Part shown: one piece after another, positions 6,979-11,004 of the stretch
How the letters are laid out: each line of letters starts with the position of its first letter
Position numbering within the stretch: position 1 is the first letter of the stretch
From: Candidatus Colwellbacteria bacterium CG10_big_fil_rev_8_21_14_0_10_41_28
GTDB taxonomy: Bacteria > Patescibacteriota > Minisyncoccia > UBA6257 > Colwellbacteraceae
Assembly: GCA_002773755.1 (NCBI GenBank)
Contig: PFAG01000020.1
Coordinates: forward strand, 1 to 11,004
Reading direction: 5' to 3'
DNA: 11,004 nt
The notes under the pieces: generated by a model
Seen by the model: the letters and a program-made list of their open reading frames with translations, nothing else
Database searches by the model: none
Told to the model about the DNA's origin: nothing
Made by a program: the position numbers and the translations under genes

Positions 6979-7581
6979 ATGTTAGGAGATCAGGCAAATA
7001 TAAAAATATGTGTTTCCGGAGCAGCTGAGACAGAGCACTGTGGTGATGGGGCCATGGAAAAGGCTACTGCCTTGGGAAAAGCCATAGCCGAGAATGGGTG
7101 TATTTTAACCGAAGGAGCGACAACAGGTTTTCCATACTGGTCTGCGAAAGCGGCTAAGGAGGCTGGAGGGATTGTTATAGGATTTTCTCCCGCAGCAACG
7201 GAGAGTGAGCACTTGAACGAATACAAGCTTCCCTTAGATTATCGAGACCTAATTGTTTACACCGGTTTTGGATACTCTGGAAGGAACCTAATTCTTACTA
7301 GAGCATCGGATGCTGTTATTGTAGGCTGCGGAAGGATTGGAACTATAAATGAATTTACGGTTGCCTTTGAGGATTCAAAGCCAATAGGAATACTAAAAGC
7401 TGTATGGGAAACGGATGAGGTCTTTGAGCAGATTATCCAGAAATCTCACAGAGCAGATGAGATGAAGGACAGAATCGTAATAGAGGAAGATCCAAAAGTT
7501 TTAGTAGAAAAAATCATAGAGGTTGTTAAAAAGACCAGAGAAGAGAGTGGGGCGAGTGATGCTAAACACAACACTAAGTAA
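6979..7581 (+). CDS. SLOG superfamily (LOG/TIGR00725-like) nucleotide-binding protein
   Basis: A 200-residue Rossmann-like protein of the SLOG superfamily, which includes LOG phosphoribohydrolases, DprA/Smf and nucleotide sensors. It begins with a beta strand KICVSGAAE (about 9-17). Then come an alpha helix with LGKAIAENGCILTEGATTGFP (about 31-51; no more than the GxxxG-like turn is certain), a helix and strand with AAKEAGGIVIGFSP (about 57-70), and the signature GCGRIGTINEFTVA (about 115-128), which corresponds to the PGGxGTxxE loop of LOG proteins. Here that loop reads GCGRIGTINE, keeping GT-x2-E but not the PGG. The C-terminal tail is charged and possibly disordered. The catalytic arginine of LOG enzymes cannot be assigned confidently, so cytokinin-type phosphoribohydrolase activity should not be assumed. 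Its TAA directly abuts the antiporter ATG, which suggests co-expression. Function is unknown beyond nucleotide or nucleotide-derivative binding. Confidence 0.75.
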   Translation: MLGDQANIKICVSGAAETEHCGDGAMEKATALGKAIAENGCILTEGATTGFPYWSAKAAKEAGGIVIGFSPAATESEHLNEYKLPLDYRDLIVYTGFGYSGRNLILTRASDAVIVGCGRIGTINEFTVAFEDSKPIGILKAVWETDEVFEQIIQKSHRADEMKDRIVIEEDPKVLVEKIIEVVKKTREESGASDAKHNTK

Positions 7582-9258
7582 ATGCCACTATTTACAGAAA
7601 TTACAATTGCTCTAGTTGTAGCCGTGATTTTTGGTTTTGTAGCTTATCTACTTAAGCAACCTCCAATAATTGGGTTTATCCTCTCTGGAATAGCTGTTGG
7701 ATACTTAGCTAGTCCCGGTGTTGGTGGTGTAGAGGTTATTGAGGGTCTTGCTCCAATTGGCGTTGCTTTACTTCTTTTTTTGGTGGGGCTCGAGATGAAC
7801 TTTAAGGATATTAAAAATGTTGGACTACCAGCTCTTTTGACTGGATTGGGGCAGATTATATTTACATTTGGTGTCGGATATTTTATCGCTGGGTGGCTAG
7901 GGTTTAGCGCTATCGCATCTGTATATATTTCTATAGCCCTCACCTTCTCCTCAACCATTATTGTGGTTAAGCTCTTATCCGAGAAAAAAGATATTAACAG
8001 TCTTTATGGAAGAATTGTTATTGGATTTCTTCTAATTCAAGACTTTGTAGCAATTTTAGCCCTAATTTTTTTGGCCGGGCTCCAGAACGAAGCTACTCTG
8101 GGACAAGATTTCTTGTGGGCGATTGTTAAGGGGGGAGCTTTAGTTGCTCTAACATTCTCACTCTCTAGATTCATCCCAAGGATATTGGATAAGATTGGTA
8201 GATCTCAAGAGATGCTATATCTATTTAGTATTGCATGGGCTCTCGGAATATCTGCCCTAACAGCATCTCACTTCATTGGCCTTTCTATAGAGGTCGGTGG
8301 GTTTATTGCTGGAATTGCTTTGGCCAGCTCCGCGGAGCATTATCAGATTGGTTCTAGATTAAGACCAGTAAGAGATTTCTTTTTAATACTTTTCTTCTTA
8401 GGCTTGGGGGCAAAGCTTTTAGCTGGAGGGGTGGTTGTTCCAATTCTGCCAGCGATAACACTTTCCTTGTTTGTTCTAATAGGGAATCCATTAGTTGTTA
8501 TGACGGTTATGGGTTTATTGGGATATAGGGCAAAAACATCTTTTCTTGCTAGCTTAACCGTAGCTCAAATCTCAGAGTTCAGCTTGATAATAGCTGCCTC
8601 TGGGTTGAGGCTTGGACATCTTGGGCCCGAGGAATCTTCTCTCATAACTCTGGTTGGAATAATTACGATCTTTGCTTCATCGTATCTAATAATTTATGGA
8701 GACGGAATATACGAAGCCCTTAAGCCCCTTCTTAAGAAATTTGAGTTTAGGAAAAAGTTGGTTGAAGAGACTAAGCTAGAGAAGGAGATGAAGGACCACG
8801 TCATTTTAGTTGGGGCTCATAGAACTGGATATAATATTTTGAAGTCTCTAGATAAATCAAAGAATGATTTTGTTGCCTTAGATTTTGATCCTATATTGGT
8901 TGGCAAGCTTAAGGATAGGGGCCACCCCGTTGTTTACGGAGATGTTACAGATGAAGAGATTAGAGAGCTAGTTGGTTTTGATAGGGCAAAGGCTATTATA
9001 TCTACTGTTCCAAATATAAGAGACAACAAGATTATTTTAGAAGCGATTAAAAATAGCAATAAAAAAGCCAAGATCATTTTAACTGCTGACAACGAGATTG
9101 ATGCCAGGGAATTTTATAAGGGAGGCGCTCACTACGTGATAGTTCCTCACTTTGTTAGTGGCTGGGAGCTTGCCCAAGCTTTGGGCGACAAGAAGGATTT
9201 TAGTAGTCTGATTAAACTTCAAGAAAGAGACAGTAAAATATTGGATCTAGGATTTTAG
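7582..9258 (+). CDS. Kef-type (CPA2) cation/proton antiporter with C-terminal TrkA-N domain
   Basis: Inner-membrane monovalent cation/proton antiporter, 558 residues. Residues 1-375 hold about 12-13 hydrophobic segments of the Na_H_Exchanger fold, including LLLFLVGLEMNFKDI (about 63-77), IGFLLIQDFVAILAL (about 147-161) with the conserved QD, and SIEVGGFIAGIALA (235-248). A charged linker (about 385-405) leads to a TrkA-N (RCK) Rossmann domain (406-about 530) with ILVGAHRTGYNIL, the acidic strand end ALDFDP (432-437), YGDVTDEE (452-459) and IISTVPN (472-478). The nucleotide loop is GAHRTG rather than GxGxxG. There is no obvious TrkA-C domain. RCK domains usually couple nucleotide (NAD(H) or similar) or ligand binding to gating. 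Whether K+ or Na+ is carried cannot be read from the sequence. It overlaps the convergent glycosylase gene by 4 bases. Confidence 0.92.
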   Translation: MPLFTEITIALVVAVIFGFVAYLLKQPPIIGFILSGIAVGYLASPGVGGVEVIEGLAPIGVALLLFLVGLEMNFKDIKNVGLPALLTGLGQIIFTFGVGYFIAGWLGFSAIASVYISIALTFSSTIIVVKLLSEKKDINSLYGRIVIGFLLIQDFVAILALIFLAGLQNEATLGQDFLWAIVKGGALVALTFSLSRFIPRILDKIGRSQEMLYLFSIAWALGISALTASHFIGLSIEVGGFIAGIALASSAEHYQIGSRLRPVRDFFLILFFLGLGAKLLAGGVVVPILPAITLSLFVLIGNPLVVMTVMGLLGYRAKTSFLASLTVAQISEFSLIIAASGLRLGHLGPEESSLITLVGIITIFASSYLIIYGDGIYEALKPLLKKFEFRKKLVEETKLEKEMKDHVILVGAHRTGYNILKSLDKSKNDFVALDFDPILVGKLKDRGHPVVYGDVTDEEIRELVGFDRAKAIISTVPNIRDNKIILEAIKNSNKKAKIILTADNEIDAREFYKGGAHYVIVPHFVSGWELAQALGDKKDFSSLIKLQERDSKILDLGF

Positions 9259-9878
9259 AAAAGAGCTTCTTGGTTCTTTTCTTCTTCAGGAGCGCCCACA
9301 TCATTAAGGTGCTCTTTTTTTAACTCATCATACTTCTTTATTATTTTAGGAAGTTTTTGAAAACTCTTTTTAAGATCCTCTAAAACACTTGTACTCCTTA
9401 GGGCTGCTGCGGGGTGATACATTGGCATGAAGATTCTTTCTTTCCACCAAAAAACTTTTCCTTGATCCCGAGAGATTTTTCCTTGAGGGGATATGTGACT
9501 CATAGCAAACCTGCCAAGGGTGACAATTATCTTCGGGTCTATAATGCTTATTTGCCTTTCTAGATAGGGGGTATATGCGGCGATCTCTTCTGGAAGGGGA
9601 TCTCTGTTCTCTGGTGGTCTTCTTTTTACAACGTTGGTTATATATACATTCTCTCTTTTCCAACCGATATCCTCCAGCATTTTATCTAGGAGCTTTCCAG
9701 ATCTACCAACAAAAGGTCTTTGTTGCTGATCTTCATGAAATCCTGGCGCTTCTCCTACAAAGAGAACTTTCGCAGATGGATCTCCTTCTCCAAAAACTAG
9801 GTTAGCGCCCCTTAGTGGAAGGGAGCGATCATCTGCTAGCTCCTGCCTTAAATCTTCTAGGTTTGATGATTTTGCCAT
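9255..9878 (-). CDS. Family 4-type uracil-DNA glycosylase lacking the Fe-S cysteines
   Basis: Base-excision repair enzyme that removes uracil from DNA. The 207 residues show the family 4 motif A GEAPGFHED (42-50), followed by RPFVGRSGKLLD (54-65). NVVKRRPPENRDPLPEEIAA lies at 82-101, DPKIIVTLGRFA at about 114-125, and motif B YHPAAAL at 154-160. Family 4 enzymes normally hold a [4Fe-4S] cluster through a CxxC near the N-terminus, a Cys in VxKCRPP and a Cys in EEIAxC. Here no cysteine occurs anywhere in the protein; the last two positions are R86 and Y102, and the first pair falls in DDRSLPL (16-22). The extreme C-terminus is a charged tail ending QEALF, resembling the Qxx(L/M)F sliding-clamp-binding peptide. 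TATAAT ends 6 bases before the ATG and there is no Shine-Dalgarno site. The gene is divergent from the Clp-N-like gene. Confidence 0.9.
   Translation of the reverse strand: MAKSSNLEDLRQELADDRSLPLRGANLVFGEGDPSAKVLFVGEAPGFHEDQQQRPFVGRSGKLLDKMLEDIGWKRENVYITNVVKRRPPENRDPLPEEIAAYTPYLERQISIIDPKIIVTLGRFAMSHISPQGKISRDQGKVFWWKERIFMPMYHPAAALRSTSVLEDLKKSFQKLPKIIKKYDELKKEHLNDVGAPEEEKNQEALF
9257..9282. terminator. Hairpin at the convergent antiporter/glycosylase ends
   Basis: AGAAAAGA (9257-9264) is an exact inverted match to TCTTTTCT (9275-9282), and the stem can extend inward by a G-T and a C-G pair around a six-base loop. It straddles the stop codons of two convergent genes, the natural place for a two-way terminator. 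The stem is AT-rich and the T-tract is mostly in the 3' arm, so termination strength is uncertain. The repeat lies within the last codons of the glycosylase. Confidence 0.4.
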
Positions 9879-9884
9879 AGGATA

Positions 9885-9890
9885 ATTATA
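9885..9890 (-). promoter_or_regulatory. -10 box (TATAAT) for the glycosylase gene, likely leaderless
   Basis: A perfect TATAAT on the minus strand (9890 to 9885) ends 6 bases before the ATG at 9878. It lies within the self-complementary ATAATTAT (9882-9889). No good -35 hexamer was found at 17-18 bases. The predicted start point coincides with the start codon. Confidence 0.45.
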
Positions 9891-9900
9891 TACTGAGGAA
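9889..9900 (+). promoter_or_regulatory. Overlapping -10-like TATACT and Shine-Dalgarno for the Clp-N-like gene
   Basis: TATACT (9889-9894) runs straight into GAGGAA (9895-9900), a good ribosome-binding site 4-6 bases before the ATG at 9905. Both cannot serve the same transcript: a start point 6-7 bases after TATACT would remove the ribosome site. The Shine-Dalgarno is therefore the stronger call, with a promoter further upstream, perhaps TTGATG (9863-9868) with TTATAT (9886-9891) at 17 bases, inside the glycosylase N-terminal coding region. Confidence 0.35.
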
Positions 9901-9904
9901 AGTA

Positions 9905-10591
9905 ATGAATTTATCTGAAAATGAAAAAGAGTCTGGAGGCATTTATTATGAAGACAAAATACTAAAACTTTCTCAAGTTGAAAGGTTAGTTGTCCAGGTT
10001 CTAAGAAGTGTGGCCATAATATTTTCTTTGATAGCCTCTTTTGTGTTAATTCTGTCCGACCTATTCATCTTAAGGGTGGTGGGGGTCATGTTCTTCGCAT
10101 ATCTAGCTTTCGAGCTGGGTCGTCTTGTCTATCTGGCCAATGACGATAGGAGGTTTAAGGGGGGCAATCTGGCTACATACATTAAACCTAGGGCTAGGGG
10201 TGTCATAATATCTGCATACAATAGATCAACAACCCTAACGGGAAGTATATATATCCATATTCTAAAGGAACTTGCTGAAAGAGAGTTTATTCAAAAGATA
10301 CTTAAGGATTTGGGTGTGCGCCCAGGAGAGTTTATGAGTAGGGTGGAGAAGCATCTCTCAGAGGAGAAGGGGCTTAGGGAAACTGGATCTTGGAAGAGGG
10401 CCAGGATAAACGAGTTGGTTAGGGGGGCATTCATCCTTCAGCAGCCAGATAAGCATCCAGTAGGCGAGGTGGATCTTTTTAGAGCCCTAATTAATATTGA
10501 TAGCGAGCGGGTGCAAAGGATTGTTGGCTTGTTTGAGATAAGTCGAGATGAGCTTGATTCGGTTTTGCGTTCATATAGGCTTATTAAATAG
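9905..10591 (+). CDS. Two-TM membrane protein with Clp N-domain-like cytoplasmic region, unknown function
   Basis: A 228-residue protein I do not recognise as a named gene. A short polar N-terminus (1-26) precedes two hydrophobic segments (about 28-50 and 53-77), a tight hairpin that should put both ends on the same, probably cytoplasmic, side. The soluble part (about 88-228) looks like the double helical repeat of the ClpA/ClpC N-domain. The first repeat is about 95-150 (IISAYNRSTTLTGSIYIHILKE, then FIQKILKDLGV and RVEKHL), the second about 167-221 (NELVRGAFILQQ, then VGEVDLFRALINIDSERVQRIVG and ISRDELDSVLR). The Clp N-domain assignment is by pattern, not by alignment. Some CPR proteins carry this membrane-plus-Clp-N arrangement in front of AAA+ ATPase modules, but here a stop codon follows and the next gene starts at once, so no ATPase is attached. 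It has a good GAGGAA ribosome site and probably forms an operon with the MFS gene. Confidence 0.7.
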   Translation: MNLSENEKESGGIYYEDKILKLSQVERLVVQVLRSVAIIFSLIASFVLILSDLFILRVVGVMFFAYLAFELGRLVYLANDDRRFKGGNLATYIKPRARGVIISAYNRSTTLTGSIYIHILKELAEREFIQKILKDLGVRPGEFMSRVEKHLSEEKGLRETGSWKRARINELVRGAFILQQPDKHPVGEVDLFRALINIDSERVQRIVGLFEISRDELDSVLRSYRLIK

Positions 10592-11004
10592 ATGTTGGCT
10601 AAGATAAATAAAGTAATTAAACTTTTTGTTATATCAGACTTTCTTCTTTTTATGGGTTGGGGATTTATCTCTCCAATCTTTTCTTTATTCGTTTTGTATC
10701 AAATTGAGGGAGCTACTATCGTAACTGTCGGGATAGGGACTGCTGTATATTGGTTCTTCAGGTCTGTCATCCAGCCACCAACAGCATACTTTCTAGATAA
10801 ACATAAAGGGGAAAAGGATGACTTATACGCCCTGATAGTTGCTTTGGTGGTTGTTGGATTTGCTTCTCTTGAACTAGCAACAGTTGTGTCAGAAATTCAC
10901 CTGTATTTAATTCAGATAATTCATGGTGCAGCTTTTGGAATATATAGTGTTGCTTGGCCATCAATCTTCTCGAGACATATGGATAAAGGCATGGTCGCTG
11001 TAGA
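10592..11004 (+). CDS. Major facilitator superfamily transporter, 3' end cut by window edge
   Basis: The first 137 codons of an integral membrane permease. The ATG directly follows the TAG of the previous gene. Hydrophobic segments lie at about 9-35 (FVISDFLLFMGWGFISPIFS), 40-60, 77-95 and 98-120. Between the second and third is the loop YFLDKHKGEKDD (about 66-77), which matches the usual MFS inter-TM2/TM3 motif with its conserved aspartate and basic residues (D-R/K-x-G-R/K type). The rest of the expected ~400 residues lies beyond the window. The substrate cannot be inferred. No ribosome site of its own is clear, so translation is probably coupled to the upstream gene. Confidence 0.8.
   Translation, partial: MLAKINKVIKLFVISDFLLFMGWGFISPIFSLFVLYQIEGATIVTVGIGTAVYWFFRSVIQPPTAYFLDKHKGEKDDLYALIVALVVVGFASLELATVVSEIHLYLIQIIHGAAFGIYSVAWPSIFSRHMDKGMVAV

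Noticed and set aside
9370..9663. 97-codon minus-strand ORF in another frame of the glycosylase
   Set aside because: It is wholly inside the glycosylase gene; composition (many K/R/S) looks like a frame-shifted translation and shows no domain.
9905..10591. Clp-N-like gene as a frameshifted ClpC pseudogene
   Set aside because: The downstream DNA encodes an MFS permease from the very next base, with no AAA+ motifs in any frame seen, so there is no broken remainder to join.
10767..10964. 65-codon minus-strand ORF opposite the MFS gene
   Set aside because: The plus-strand frame encodes clear transmembrane MFS segments, so the antisense ORF is a shadow.
1..11004. Mobile element, CRISPR array or defence island
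   Set aside because: No transposase or integrase, no regularly spaced repeats, no tRNA-flanked attachment sites and no toxin-antitoxin or restriction genes were seen; the gene content is mostly housekeeping.

Overview
The window looks like chromosomal DNA from a Candidate Phyla Radiation (Patescibacteria, probably Parcubacteria-like) bacterium. The evidence is the style of the proteins: a shortened UvrD/PcrA helicase, a LysM-M23 peptidase with a variant zinc site, a Mur ligase homologue with no normal N-terminal domain but a hydrophobic leader, and a CPR-type MFS permease. Genes are tightly packed, several start codons directly abut the previous stop codon, and Shine-Dalgarno sites are sparse. 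This lineage call is inference from protein character, not from a marker-gene comparison. No mobile elements, CRISPR arrays, tRNAs or rRNAs were seen, and no gene-free stretch exceeds 300 bases.

Layout. 1-2323 (minus): a UvrD/PcrA-like helicase followed by rsmA (16S rRNA dimethyltransferase), overlapping by one base; rsmA runs off the left edge. 2324-2422: divergent promoter region. 2423-3271 (plus): membrane-anchored LysM-M23 envelope peptidase. 3366-3695 (minus): DksA/TraR-type zinc-finger protein. 3760-9258 (plus): a run of five genes, ruvA, a Mur ligase homologue, a metallo-beta-lactamase/beta-CASP RNase-like protein, a SLOG/LOG-like nucleotide-binding protein and a Kef-type cation/proton antiporter with a TrkA-N domain. 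9255-9878 (minus): a family 4-type uracil-DNA glycosylase converging on the antiporter. 9905-11004 (plus): a two-TM protein with a Clp N-domain-like region, then an MFS transporter cut by the right edge.

Functions fall into genome maintenance (helicase, RuvA, uracil-DNA glycosylase), ribosome/RNA metabolism (RsmA, beta-CASP protein), envelope (M23, Mur ligase homologue), transcription control (DksA-like) and ion/solute transport. This is mostly a housekeeping region. I did not find a clear new defence or biosynthetic system. The points most worth a second look are: a glycosylase that has lost all four Fe-S cysteines yet ends in a possible sliding-clamp-binding motif; several genes whose -10 box lies only 6-9 bases before ATG, suggesting leaderless mRNAs; an M23 gene whose best N-terminus lacks a normal start codon; and a stand-alone membrane-anchored Clp-N-like protein.
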